Assembly: GCA_023459055.1 (NCBI GenBank) | Contig: JAEWVR010000004.1 | Coordinates: 62,001 to 126,000, forward strand | Length of the DNA stretch: 64,000 bases | Direction of reading: 5' to 3' | From: Fibrobacterota bacterium | Lineage (GTDB): Bacteria; Fibrobacterota; Chitinivibrionia; Chitinivibrionales; Chitinispirillaceae | Part shown: one piece after another, positions 34,571-43,510 of the stretch | Numbering within the stretch: position 1 is the first letter of the stretch | How the letters are laid out: each line of letters opens with the position of its first letter | Notes under the pieces: generated by a model | Databases searched by the model: none | Told to the model about the DNA's origin: nothing | What the model saw: only the letters and a program-made list of their open reading frames with translations | Program-made: the position numbers and the translations under genes

Positions 34571-35616
34571 TTCAAAACAATCGACGTGAATTGTTTTACT
34601 CCTAAACCTGAAACAGAAACGAAATACCGGCCCGCCGGGATATTTGATAACGAGAATGTTGTCTCGTCCGCCACGTTGAATGTTTTTATTACCTTGCCAT
34701 TTACGTTCACTACCATGGCCTGCAGTTTGGAACCGTTGACTGGCGAGACGTGCAGAGCTCTGCCCTTTAGGGAGACTAACGTCGTGTTGCCGCTGGGTGC
34801 TATTAAGCTGTGGCCGTTGGATACTGCGGTACTGCCGAGAGTAAGGAGACTCTTTGTCACATTCGCCGAGCCCCTGCCATTCGCCGAACCGGTATACGAT
34901 TCAACTTTCATTGCTACTTCGTACAACGGACAATCCATCATCTTCATGCCGACTCTGTCCCACTCGCTAAAGTGCTTGGAAACGGAGATTTTGCCGCTTT
35001 GTCTATGGCTGCTTGTGTTCTTCGGAACGCTGAAATACTGTTTGAAGTTGCCATTTCCAGTAAGGTTAGGCTGGTTGAGCCTGTCACCGACCCAAAACTC
35101 ATACGCAATACCGTCGATTGTACCCTCGCCTTTCTTGCTGGCGTTGGTAGCACCGGAAGCTGGATTATAGCTGCCGCGATCTTGAATTATGTAGTATTCA
35201 ATCTGATTAGTGAAATTATTCGGTACACTTCCCGCAGGATAATACGCCCAGCCATATACGCCAAGCATTTTAACATTATCGCCTGATGACCATGTCGCAG
35301 CAAAGTCAAGAGTGATGTCGCCGACTGCTTTGGCAGTTGTGGTACTTGATGCTCCCCATTTTTTTCCAGAGCGAAACAGGATATTCTCCGTTCCCTGCCA
35401 CGTAGCCTCGAACGTTCCGCCATTTGGATTCGTGCTGCCTCCAGTGATTTTCATGTTGACCGTGCCTTTGTTGTTCTGATTCCACAGCTCATAGTCAATG
35501 CCATCACAATTTTGTATTTTACTTGTAGTAAACGTACCACACTGTTGTCCCCAGACAAGCGATGAACCAATAGACACGCAGGCCAGCGCCATTGTAATAA
35601 TTTTAGTAATACTCAT
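34567..35616 (-). CDS. secreted GH11 endo-1,4-beta-xylanase with sorting domain
   Basis: 349 residues. Signal peptide ends at VWG (residues 1-23). The GH11 jelly roll follows: YELWNQNNKGTVNMKITGG, YGWAYYPAGSVPNNFTNQIEYYIIQDRG with the nucleophile Glu before YY (near 142), and the acid/base Glu in KVESYTGSANGRGSANV (near 237). The C-terminal 75 residues (LQAMVVNVNGKVIKTFNV, IPAGRYFVSVSGLG) are a type IX sorting domain. It cleaves xylan outside the cell. GC content is higher than in its surroundings: 52% in the 240 bases from 34621 counted by hand. That may point to transfer. Ribosome binding site AGGGGGAA before the ATG. Confidence 0.92.
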   Translation of the reverse strand: MSITKIITMALACVSIGSSLVWGQQCGTFTTSKIQNCDGIDYELWNQNNKGTVNMKITGGSTNPNGGTFEATWQGTENILFRSGKKWGASSTTTAKAVGDITLDFAATWSSGDNVKMLGVYGWAYYPAGSVPNNFTNQIEYYIIQDRGSYNPASGATNASKKGEGTIDGIAYEFWVGDRLNQPNLTGNGNFKQYFSVPKNTSSHRQSGKISVSKHFSEWDRVGMKMMDCPLYEVAMKVESYTGSANGRGSANVTKSLLTLGSTAVSNGHSLIAPSGNTTLVSLKGRALHVSPVNGSKLQAMVVNVNGKVIKTFNVADETTFSLSNIPAGRYFVSVSGLGVKQFTSIVLN

Positions 35617-35850
35617 GCATTTCCCCCTGCATCAAAGACTTAAATTTATTTTACTGCAATGAACACACATTAGCGCATTCATCACACCTTATCAAATTTA
35701 ATATACCAAAAAAAACCTGATACTGCTTAAATTTGTTGGTATATTAGTAAAAAAATAGACTTTAATGCTACCATCAATCTACTCCATGATACAGTTTTGA
35801 TATCTTTGAAAAGTACCTGAATGATAGTATATTATATATGAAGAAAAACT

Positions 35851-36348
35851 ATGAACAACCATTCCAAAATTCAGATCAGATTTATGCGGGTGCAGGATCT
35901 TCCCGATGTGGTGCAGATCCAGAGTAGAGCATATGTTAACTATCTTCATGAATCACCTGATGTTTTCTACCATAAGCTGTCGATGTTCAATGAAGGATGC
36001 TTTGTTGCGGAATGTGATTTAAGTATTTGCGGGTATCTGTTTTCTCACCCCTGGATTACCGGATGTACCGTTCCGTTGAATAGCATTTATGCACTGCCTG
36101 ATGTTTGCAACACATTCTACATTCATGACTGCAGTGTTGACCCGGATTTTCAGAGACAGGGTATCGGATTACGACTTTTTATGGAATCAAAAAAGACTGC
36201 ACTTGCACATAATTACAGTTCGTTACAGCTCACCTGCATTAAAGGAATGAAGAATTACTGGGCAAATTTGGGATTTACAATTACACAAGGGGTTACCGCC
36301 GGAAGCTATGGTGATGATGCCTGTCTGATGCACTCTCACTTTGTCTAA
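35851..36348 (+). CDS. GNAT-family N-acetyltransferase
   Basis: 165 residues with the GNAT fold: IQIRFMRVQDLPDVVQIQSR at the start, the acetyl-CoA loop IHDCSVDPDFQRQGIGLRLF (motif A, Q/RxxGxG as QRQGIG) and LQLTCIKGMKNYWANLGFTI as the closing strand-helix with the Asn-Tyr-Trp typical of the family. The substrate is unknown. It is a single gene facing the outer-membrane protein gene at 36394, with 45 bases between their ends. Confidence 0.82.
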   Translation: MNNHSKIQIRFMRVQDLPDVVQIQSRAYVNYLHESPDVFYHKLSMFNEGCFVAECDLSICGYLFSHPWITGCTVPLNSIYALPDVCNTFYIHDCSVDPDFQRQGIGLRLFMESKKTALAHNYSSLQLTCIKGMKNYWANLGFTITQGVTAGSYGDDACLMHSHFV

Positions 36349-36393
36349 CTATATTTTATTTGTCACTTTAACAAATATTGAACCTGATTACGT

Positions 36394-37494
36394 CTAGAGA
36401 TCAAACCGGAGTGTTGTGCCAAATGCTTCATCAGAGAGAAAAAAGTCAAGTGTAAAGGGATTAATTGATAATCCGGCACCACCGGTAAAAATATTCAACT
36501 TTTTAATTTCTTTCCATCCGGACTGAATCGGCCCAGGAGCCCTTGAATAGCCAAACCGCACAGTGAAATGATCACGTATTGTAGCCTCAAGTCCACCACG
36601 GAAAATGTACTGATTTTTTACCTTTTTGTTAAAAATTCCAAGAATTTCGAAATCAATAGGTAAATGCAATTGCCATGACTGGCTGTTTTCATTGACATGA
36701 TACACAATTCCAATAGTCAATGCCCTGTACTCATTTTTAATCCAGCCCTTACTTTTTGCATCATAATATAAATAGCTGGACAACGTATCCTTTATTGTAT
36801 CAGTGGCATTTATCCCTGCAATAACAACTGAATCTTTAATGACAGGATTTTCCTCCTGCCATACAAACCCGAAAACGTTTCTTAGAGTCAAGGCGAAATC
36901 TAAATTCGGAGATACATCACCCTGAAACAATCCGACATCAAACAAAAGACGTTTCTGCTGAATAAAGGCATTTGAAATCGGTTTAAGCATTGTGTCAGAC
37001 GGTACAAGGATACGCGATTTCCAATTATACCAGATATACCGGATATTGACACCAATATCAACCTGCCCCATAGCTTCTAATCCAGTCTCATCAGTTAAGG
37101 GTGCAGCCAGCATTCCTGATAAATTGACAACGGTTTCATGCTGTTGCATTCCAGATTCTGTAACCAGACCTCTATAGAATCCGCCAATTGCTCCTTCTCC
37201 ATTACCGTATGCAATGCCAAATGGTATGACATGTTTGTCAAAAAGAGAATCACGACTATATCCTGAAACGACACTGAACTTTGATGCTTTTTTTTGAGTA
37301 AAATAGCCATAGACGAGGGCCGGATTATGTAAACCACAAAGGATATCATCCGGATGTGCAATTGTAGCATCACCAAGTGCTTTTACTGCAGCACTATTCA
37401 TACAGTGCTTTGTTTGGAGCAAAGGATCGAGTTCTGATGCAATAACGGATATGACAAGTGATACTATAAGTAAACCGGTGTATGTTTGTTTCAT
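36394..37494 (-). CDS. outer-membrane barrel protein of the PorV/PorQ-like type
   Basis: 366 residues with a signal peptide (LLIVSLVISVIA). The early stretch AVKALGDATIAHPDDILCGLHNPALVYG has the GDA...DD...NPA pattern of the FadL-related PorV/PorQ and UPF0164 proteins, which in type IX systems help release cargo at the surface. The rest alternates barrel strands and turns and ends FGTTLRFDL with a terminal hydrophobic residue. Given at least four cargo-like sorting domains in this window, a role in type IX secretion is possible but not shown. GGAG precedes the start. Confidence 0.65.
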   Translation of the reverse strand: MKQTYTGLLIVSLVISVIASELDPLLQTKHCMNSAAVKALGDATIAHPDDILCGLHNPALVYGYFTQKKASKFSVVSGYSRDSLFDKHVIPFGIAYGNGEGAIGGFYRGLVTESGMQQHETVVNLSGMLAAPLTDETGLEAMGQVDIGVNIRYIWYNWKSRILVPSDTMLKPISNAFIQQKRLLFDVGLFQGDVSPNLDFALTLRNVFGFVWQEENPVIKDSVVIAGINATDTIKDTLSSYLYYDAKSKGWIKNEYRALTIGIVYHVNENSQSWQLHLPIDFEILGIFNKKVKNQYIFRGGLEATIRDHFTVRFGYSRAPGPIQSGWKEIKKLNIFTGGAGLSINPFTLDFFLSDEAFGTTLRFDL

Positions 37495-37641
37495 GATTCT
37501 CCATAATGCTCAGGTAATTCAACATCATGAATATAATTCACTCTTTTAAGGATCTCAACAGCCTGCATCAATGAAGCTTACGTGTTTTGTAATTATTGCA
37601 TAGTACCCGGTAATAAAATATTTTTTCCGATAGCTCCGGAT

Positions 37642-37659
37642 TACGTTGTTAACAACGTA
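37642..37659. promoter_or_regulatory. 18-base perfect palindrome before the Fur-FeoA gene
   Basis: TACGTTGTTAACAACGTA reads the same on both strands. It ends 24 bases before the chosen start codon at 37683 and touches the alternative ATG at 37659. Its position over the promoter or leader suggests an autoregulatory operator. It is not a classical Fur box. Confidence 0.6.
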
Positions 37660-37682
37660 TGAACGATGCAAAGGATAAACTG

Positions 37683-38378
37683 ATGATCAGCACAAAACAT
37701 AAGCGGATTCTTGAAGAATGTACAGAGTTCTTAAATCTGAACGGCTATACTGTTGCTGATGAGCTTTCTGAGCTGTTGGTGTATTTTTTTTCTACTGACA
37801 GACACCTTTCATTTGAAGAGATCAAACACGTTACCCATACTAAAAAACTTGGGATTACCGACAGCCAGATTCGGGATACAATTGAGATTCTTGTGGAATA
37901 CGGATTCGCAACGGTAAAGGACTTCGGTGATGGTATCCCCCGCTATGAACACCTTCACTATGGAGAGCATCATGACCATTTTTACTGCCTCAAATGCGGA
38001 TTGATTATCGAATTTTATTCACCCCTTATTGAGACTCAACAACATACAGAAGCAATGAGAAAGGGTTTTCATCCATTCTCACATAAAATGCAGATATCCG
38101 GATTGTGTGAGAAATGTTTCGGAAAATCATCCGCACATACAATCCCATTGTCTCGAGTTGAAAGCGGTGCCAAATTTATTATAAGCAACGTTGAGGAATC
38201 ATCAATATTTCCCGAAACTGGTATACGAAAAAAGCTGCTGGACCTTGGCTTAATTCCAGGGTGTAAAGGTGAGGTCCTGACCAGTACAGGTGGACGAATT
38301 GTTATCATTGTTAATGGTTCCCGTCTCGCACTTGGGCGTGCTATGAGCCAGGTAATACAGGTTTTATTGACAGAGTAA
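37683..38378 (+). CDS. Fur-family repressor fused to a FeoA domain
   Basis: 231 residues from the ATG at 37683, which has AAAGGA seven bases upstream; an upstream in-frame ATG at 37659 would add eight residues and lies within the palindrome. Residues about 1-140 are Fur-like: winged helix (FLNLNGYTVADELSELLVYF, HLSFEEIKHVTH), the metal-site RYEHLHYGEHHDHFYCLKCG and a closing CEKC. Residues about 158-231 are a FeoA SH3-like domain (GIRKKLLDLGLIPGCKGEVL, GGRIVIIVNGSRLALGRAMS). Fur proteins sense ferrous iron (or Zn, Mn, peroxide); FeoA normally assists the FeoB iron importer. The fusion joins iron sensing with a module that usually touches FeoB. No feoB is nearby. Confidence 0.88.
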   Translation: MISTKHKRILEECTEFLNLNGYTVADELSELLVYFFSTDRHLSFEEIKHVTHTKKLGITDSQIRDTIEILVEYGFATVKDFGDGIPRYEHLHYGEHHDHFYCLKCGLIIEFYSPLIETQQHTEAMRKGFHPFSHKMQISGLCEKCFGKSSAHTIPLSRVESGAKFIISNVEESSIFPETGIRKKLLDLGLIPGCKGEVLTSTGGRIVIIVNGSRLALGRAMSQVIQVLLTE

Positions 38379-38640
38379 CAACCCTGTATCCGTATTATCT
38401 TATAGAACAAGCACTAATCCAACATGTTAAAGATAAAATTATCATAATATTTCATCCTTTTTTCGTGTTAATATGATATGATTAATATTGTAATACCATG
38501 ATAATTGGTTTTGTCGTTAAAAAATTGATTTCATTATGATTATAAATAGTATCGTCTGATTGTAAAATCAGATTGCATTTTCCTGGATAGTACAGTACTG
38601 CCTTTTTTAAAAAGACTCAACCGTTTAATTGTTGCTAGAT

Positions 38641-40710
38641 ATGAAAAAAAATATCATTTCATACAGGTCAGAGAGGAATGAAACATCCAGTTCTACTCCT
38701 TATAGACGATTTATTACAACGTCTCTTCCGGTGTTTTATATCAGGATTCTATTGCCTGATTATTTATTCTACCTTCCTTTAGTGCTGTTAGTACTTGTGA
38801 TCAATTCATTTTCACTACCCAAAATTTTAGTATTATACTCTTATATCAGCAATTGGACCGATGCAGTACCTGGCAGAGAGTGCATATCACCGCGCTCACT
38901 GGGAGCAACAGCTGCAGAGCTTGCTGTCCGTTTTTACAATGGTGAACCGGCTGATAAAATCCCCGTCGTTACAGTCAGTCCGGATAAATTTTCTATCAAC
39001 ACAGACGAGTTACATAATCACGAAATTCCAGAATCACTCATTCCCAAAGATACAATTATCGTGTATAAATCATCTCCGTCAACACGATCATTTCAAATTC
39101 AGATCATTATCATTGCAATAGTGATACTACTTATTATAAATATAGTCCTTTTTTATTTTTTCAGAAAACTTCGCAATTCATCAATAGCAAGTCTGATGGA
39201 GAGTGAGGAAAAGTATCGTCTGTTAATTGAAAATTCAGATCTGCTTGTTGCAAAACTTACTCCGGATGGTATTATTTCTTTTGTCAATCAAAAAACTGAA
39301 AAATTCATTGGGTTTTCTCCATCAGAATGCATCGGAAAACGGTTTACAGATTTTATACATCCGGATGATACCCTTCAAACAAATGGGAAGATAAGAGAAC
39401 GCCTTTCTCAAAAGCCATCATACACATTTGAAAGCCGGGTCATCAGCAAATCGGGTAAAGTGTTTCATTTTTTATGGTCTGTAATTGCTATCAAAGATGT
39501 GAGCGGAAATAATATCGGGTACAATGCAATCGGTCGTGATATTTCCTCCTACAAGGAAATTCAGAACCAGCTTCAGCATGCAAGCAAAATGAAAGCAATA
39601 GGAACTCTCGCAGGTGGTATAGCGCATGATTTCAACAATCTGCTTGCAGGTATTCTTGGATATACTGAGGTTGCACTGCTTGATCTTGCAGAGGAACATC
39701 CAACCCGACAGCATCTGATTGAAATAAAGAAGATATCAATGCGGGCCCGCGAATTAATCCGTCACATTCTGACATTCAGCAGACAAACCCCGTTTGATCC
39801 CTATCCGGTAAGGATTCATGAAATAGTTGAAGAGGTTATTCCTTTACTCCGTGCAACAATTCCATCAACAATTGAGATCAGGACCGAAATCGATAATTGT
39901 GGAACGATACTTGCCGATCAATCAAGAATTCATCAGATTCTCATGAACCTGAGCACCAATTCATACCATGCAATGGAGGAGAAAGGCGGTATACTGACCA
40001 TATCACTTCATAAAAGCATGTTAACCAAAGACAATTCACTTGACATTCCAGAAGGACAGTATGTAGAATTGTCAATCAAAGATACAGGGTCAGGGATTCC
40101 ACCGGAATATCATAATCACATTTTTGATCCATTCTTTACAACAAAGAAAGTTAACAAGGGAACGGGTCTTGGGTTATCTGTGGTGCATGGAATTGTAACA
40201 GAACTGAATTCTTTTATCAGATTTTCAAGTGATGTTGGCAAAGGAAGTATCTTTACGATCTATTTTCCACCGTCATCCGATAAAAATGAAACACATGCAG
40301 ATATTCAGCAGCATGAACATCCGATCGGTGGCAATGAGACGATTATCGTTGTTGACGACGAGGAGATTATTGCCGGCAGTCTGAATGCACTGCTTAAAAA
40401 GCATGGATACAAAACATGTGTTTTTACCAGCAGTAAACTTGCCTACAATATGATTGTCAGCAAAAAAGTAATTGGCGATCTGTTGATTACCGACATGACA
40501 ATGCCGGAACTTACAGGTGTTGATCTTGTCAATAAACTTGCAGCCGATATGCCCAACCTTCCAATTATTCTCTGTACTGGCTATAGCGATCAGACAAAGC
40601 AGGAACTCATACAGGGAAATGATGTAGCTGCATTTTTTACAAAACCTATCGATTCAAAAAACCTGCTTAAGACAATTCGAACAATTCTTGATGCCAGGGT
40701 TCATTCGTGA
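38641..40710 (+). CDS. hybrid histidine kinase (PAS-HisKA-HATPase-receiver) with shortened ABC_sub_bind sensor
   Basis: 689 residues from ATG 38641; the longer frame uses TTG at 38629. After a membrane segment (LLPDYLFYLPLVLLVLVIN) the outside part is only about 90 residues: PKILVLYSYISNWTD matches the beginning, and LGATAAELAVRFYNGEPADK the end, of an ABC_sub_bind domain, whose middle 200 residues are missing. A second membrane helix (IIIIAIVILLIINIVLFYFF), PAS, HisKA (GTLAGGIAHDFNNLLAGI, phospho-acceptor His), HATPase (NLSTNSYHAMEEKGG, DTGSGIPPEYHNHIF, GTGLGLSVVHG) and a receiver (VVDDEE, LITDMTMPEL, K in FFTKPI) follow. The kinase parts look intact, so it may be constitutive or sense another signal. 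Confidence 0.87.
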   Translation: MKKNIISYRSERNETSSSTPYRRFITTSLPVFYIRILLPDYLFYLPLVLLVLVINSFSLPKILVLYSYISNWTDAVPGRECISPRSLGATAAELAVRFYNGEPADKIPVVTVSPDKFSINTDELHNHEIPESLIPKDTIIVYKSSPSTRSFQIQIIIIAIVILLIINIVLFYFFRKLRNSSIASLMESEEKYRLLIENSDLLVAKLTPDGIISFVNQKTEKFIGFSPSECIGKRFTDFIHPDDTLQTNGKIRERLSQKPSYTFESRVISKSGKVFHFLWSVIAIKDVSGNNIGYNAIGRDISSYKEIQNQLQHASKMKAIGTLAGGIAHDFNNLLAGILGYTEVALLDLAEEHPTRQHLIEIKKISMRARELIRHILTFSRQTPFDPYPVRIHEIVEEVIPLLRATIPSTIEIRTEIDNCGTILADQSRIHQILMNLSTNSYHAMEEKGGILTISLHKSMLTKDNSLDIPEGQYVELSIKDTGSGIPPEYHNHIFDPFFTTKKVNKGTGLGLSVVHGIVTELNSFIRFSSDVGKGSIFTIYFPPSSDKNETHADIQQHEHPIGGNETIIVVDDEEIIAGSLNALLKKHGYKTCVFTSSKLAYNMIVSKKVIGDLLITDMTMPELTGVDLVNKLAADMPNLPIILCTGYSDQTKQELIQGNDVAAFFTKPIDSKNLLKTIRTILDARVHS

Positions 40711-40745
40711 TTAGCCATTCGATATTCATGATTCATTGCATGATG

Positions 40746-40820
40746 TTCATCATTCAATGTTTCATCATTCAATGTTTCATCATTCAATGTTTCACCATTC
40801 AATGTTTCATCATTCAATGT
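40746..40820 (+). repeat. five tandem 15-base repeats
   Basis: The unit TTCATCATTCAATGT occurs five times head to tail from 40746; the fourth copy has one T-to-C change. A partial copy precedes (cattgcatgatg) and ttcgtg follows. It lies 36 bases after the kinase stop codon, between converging genes. Copy number could vary between strains. Confidence 0.92.
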
Positions 40821-40856
40821 TTCGTGTAATAATATTTTTCGGGTGGGGAATAATAC

Positions 40857-40876
40857 GGGCGAATAATGATTCGCCC
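40857..40876. repeat. REP-like GC hairpin at the end of the tol cluster
   Basis: GGGCGAAT (40857-40864) and ATTCGCCC (40869-40876) form a perfect 8-base stem with a 4-base loop, followed by ctacgg. Such GGGCGAATnnnnATTCGCCC-ctac elements recur in intergenic regions of several bacterial genomes. It starts 10 bases after the cpoB stop codon on the minus strand and may serve as its transcript end. Confidence 0.65.
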
Positions 40877-40886
40877 CTACGGATTC

Positions 40887-41630
40887 CTATTTGTCCATTT
40901 GTGCCTGGACAACTTTTGCTTCCTGGGAATCAGGACATTGCTCGATTAATTTTTTCCATACCATTTGCTTGAATTTGTCTTTATTTTGCTTTTCATATAC
41001 AAGTCCCAATTTGTAAAACACGACACATGATTTACTGCCTTGTGGATATTTTTTCAGATATGCCATATATGCTTTTTCTGCGTCAGCATACTCTTTTTTT
41101 GCATATGAGCATTCAGCAATCCAGTACTCTGCATCCTGAGCAATCGGTAAACCCTGATTTTTAGAAGCAATATCAGTGAAACCTGCAACAGCGATATCAA
41201 ACCGTCCGGCGTAAAAATCACTCATTGCTATTTGAAGCAACTTTTCCTGTTCAGATATTTTATTAGTTTCGTTAAGTGAATCAGCAACAAGTCGTGCATC
41301 AATTTTCTTCTGCACCAGCGCTGTTTTTTCATCAATTTTAGAAAGGCGGGCCTGACTCTCACTTATGTTGCCATCAATAGCTACAACCTTTCTGTCAATT
41401 TCGTTAAACCTTATTTGCTGATCAGCCCGAAGCGACCGAAGAAGTTCACTCTGAAATTTCTGTTCTTCAATGATTTTATTCTGTAATCCGGTCATTACTA
41501 CAGAAAGAGAATCGACACGAGCCTGTACGGAACGTAATTCAGCAGTACGAAGCATGGTAATATTCGAGCACCCTGTAAACATTACCAATGCTGCAAAAAC
41601 ACCTGTAACTGTTCTAAACACTTTATTCAT
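40887..41630 (-). CDS. cpoB: CpoB/YbgF-like TPR lipoprotein of the Tol-Pal system
   Basis: 247 residues. Lipoprotein signal ending FTGC (Cys21). Residues about 30-115 are a coiled coil (VDSLSVVMTGLQNKIIEEQK and on) and residues about 125-247 are TPR repeats (FYAGRFDIAVAGFTDIASKN, AEYWIAECSYAKKEYADAEK, YKLGLVYEKQNKD). In Escherichia coli CpoB links Tol-Pal action with peptidoglycan synthesis during division; most relatives are soluble periplasmic, here it is lipid-anchored. Last gene of the tol cluster. Confidence 0.88.
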   Translation of the reverse strand: MNKVFRTVTGVFAALVMFTGCSNITMLRTAELRSVQARVDSLSVVMTGLQNKIIEEQKFQSELLRSLRADQQIRFNEIDRKVVAIDGNISESQARLSKIDEKTALVQKKIDARLVADSLNETNKISEQEKLLQIAMSDFYAGRFDIAVAGFTDIASKNQGLPIAQDAEYWIAECSYAKKEYADAEKAYMAYLKKYPQGSKSCVVFYKLGLVYEKQNKDKFKQMVWKKLIEQCPDSQEAKVVQAQMDK

Positions 41631-41662
41631 TGAAAAAATCCTTTACTTAAAATACTCATACA

Positions 41663-42208
41663 TTAACGAGCGAGAACCCTGAATTCACCTCTGCGGTTCT
41701 TTGAATGACACTCCTCATCCCCACAGTAACTCTCAACCGGCTGTTCCTTACCATACGAAGTAGTCTCAATACGAATTGGTTCAATGCCGATATTCTGAAA
41801 ATATTCTTTAATGGATTTTGCACGTTTTTCTCCAAGACCGATATTATACTCGGAAGAACCACGTTCATCACAATGTCCGATTACAAGTACCCTTAAACCC
41901 TCATTTGATCTTAAAAATGATGCGGCAACCTGAAGTTGATCAAATGCAACAGTATTCAACTGGTAACTGTTATATTCAAAGTAAATTGTCTGAAGCGCGG
42001 CAGCAGCCTGACGGGCAAGATCATCTGCAAGATTTGCTTCCTGAAACACAGCAGCACCGGATGTATCGATATTTTCAAACCGGTTAACCTCAGCCTTCTG
42101 AGGTTCCGGCGGTGGTGTGGTATCCTGTATCACTGATTGACCTTTGCGACAACTGCTGATCATTGACAGAAAAACAAAAACTACGATAAGAAAAACAATA
42201 CGTTTCAT
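41663..42208 (-). CDS. pal: Pal peptidoglycan-associated lipoprotein
   Basis: 181 residues. Lipobox LSMISSC near residue 20. C-terminal OmpA-like domain (about residues 70-181) with IYFEYNSYQLNTVAFDQL, VLVIGHCDERGSSEYNIGLG and GLGEKRAKSIKEYF; the Asp and Arg that hold the diaminopimelate of peptidoglycan (CDERG, GEKRAKS) are present. Pal ties the outer membrane to the wall and is pulled by TolB and TolA during division. It lies between tolB and cpoB in the standard order. Confidence 0.95.
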   Translation of the reverse strand: MKRIVFLIVVFVFLSMISSCRKGQSVIQDTTPPPEPQKAEVNRFENIDTSGAAVFQEANLADDLARQAAAALQTIYFEYNSYQLNTVAFDQLQVAASFLRSNEGLRVLVIGHCDERGSSEYNIGLGEKRAKSIKEYFQNIGIEPIRIETTSYGKEQPVESYCGDEECHSKNRRGEFRVLAR

Positions 42209-42262
42209 TCTTTAAACCTTTCCTTCATCTTCCTTTAATACTCATCTGATCGAATTCATATT

Positions 42263-43507
42263 TCAATATCCTGACCAATCAGGCATCTTAATATCGCCGC
42301 TTGTTGTAACCCTGCGTAAACGAGTTCCATCGGGCTTTACAACATACAAATCGCTTTTACCCCCGACACTATTGGTAAATGCAATCATCGACCCATCTGG
42401 AGCCCATGTTGGATTTTCACTGGAACCATTCATTGATGTGACCTTTGTTGCACCAGATCCATCACTATTGATTACCCAGATGTCAAACCTTCCAGTTTCA
42501 TTCATTGCCATATAGGCTATTTTGTCACCTTTGGGTGACCATGCTGGTGAATCCGTATATTTTGTTTCAAACGTAATTCTTCGCTGATTAGCCCCATCAG
42601 CATCCATCAGATAAATCTGGGGATTTCCTGACCTGTCAGATGTAAATGCGATCTGATATCCATTCGGTGACCAGGATGGCGCTGTATCAACGCCATAAGC
42701 TACTGTCAACTGTTTAACACCGGTTGCATCAGGACTGCAAGTGTAGATATCAAGATTACCGTTCTTTGATGATGCATATGCGACAGTTCCGTCAATAGGT
42801 GATACATCCGGTGATGTCTCAATACCACGGCTTGCCATAAACGGCTTTACAGATCCATCAAGAACCGATCCAGTATACAGGTTTGGTCGCCCTTTCAAAT
42901 ATGATGTCCATATGAAGCCGTTTTTATTCGTAAACGCCGGGAAAAGATTGATAACTCCATTATTGGTAATGATTCTTGCCCCGTGCCCATCAAAATCCAT
43001 TACCGCAACATTTCGTGATGAGTGGCTTGCGGTAACATAAATAAACCTGCTTTCAAAAATACCCTGATCACCAAACAGCATTTCAACAATTTCGTTACAA
43101 TACTTGTGCATCAGTGAGCGGATAAACCTTGTTTCACCCTTATATTTCTTGCCGATGATTAAATCTTTTGTTGCGACATCCCGCAGATTACAATTTACCG
43201 TTACACTATTTCCCTCAACAGTATAATCACCATCAATATAAATGCCTATATTCTCACTAGTAAACATAGCGCTATCAAAGGCCATTTTAGATAAAACATG
43301 AAATTTTCCGCAAAAATCAAGATCTGAGGAGATTATTGTTCCAGGTTTATTATCTGCCAATTCGATTCCGTTTGTTGGAAGAAATTCAACAACCCCGACA
43401 GGAATACTGTCAAATTTACTTGCATACACATCAAGATCAAACTTTTCTGCAAAACACAAGGAGATTACACCAGCACTAAATATAACCAATAGTATTTTCT
43501 TAATCAT
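42263..43507 (-). CDS. tolB: TolB periplasmic propeller protein
   Basis: 414 residues. Signal peptide (ILLVIFSAGVISLCFA), N-terminal TolB domain (about 24-165, GVVEFLPTNGIELADNKPGT) and a six-bladed WD40-like propeller with the repeated DxxPDG or SPNG-Y-IAFTSDRSGNPQIYLMD pattern. TolB passes between Pal and Lpp or OmpA and is recruited by TolA. Starts 4 bases after tolA stop (42263-43507 against 43511). Confidence 0.95.
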   Translation of the reverse strand: MIKKILLVIFSAGVISLCFAEKFDLDVYASKFDSIPVGVVEFLPTNGIELADNKPGTIISSDLDFCGKFHVLSKMAFDSAMFTSENIGIYIDGDYTVEGNSVTVNCNLRDVATKDLIIGKKYKGETRFIRSLMHKYCNEIVEMLFGDQGIFESRFIYVTASHSSRNVAVMDFDGHGARIITNNGVINLFPAFTNKNGFIWTSYLKGRPNLYTGSVLDGSVKPFMASRGIETSPDVSPIDGTVAYASSKNGNLDIYTCSPDATGVKQLTVAYGVDTAPSWSPNGYQIAFTSDRSGNPQIYLMDADGANQRRITFETKYTDSPAWSPKGDKIAYMAMNETGRFDIWVINSDGSGATKVTSMNGSSENPTWAPDGSMIAFTNSVGGKSDLYVVKPDGTRLRRVTTSGDIKMPDWSGY

Positions 43508-43510
43508 TTC

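Noticed and set aside
40736..40972. Plus-strand open frame with five HHSMF repeats
   Set aside because: It is the translation of the 15-base tandem repeat, has no ribosome binding site, and its second half is antisense to cpoB.
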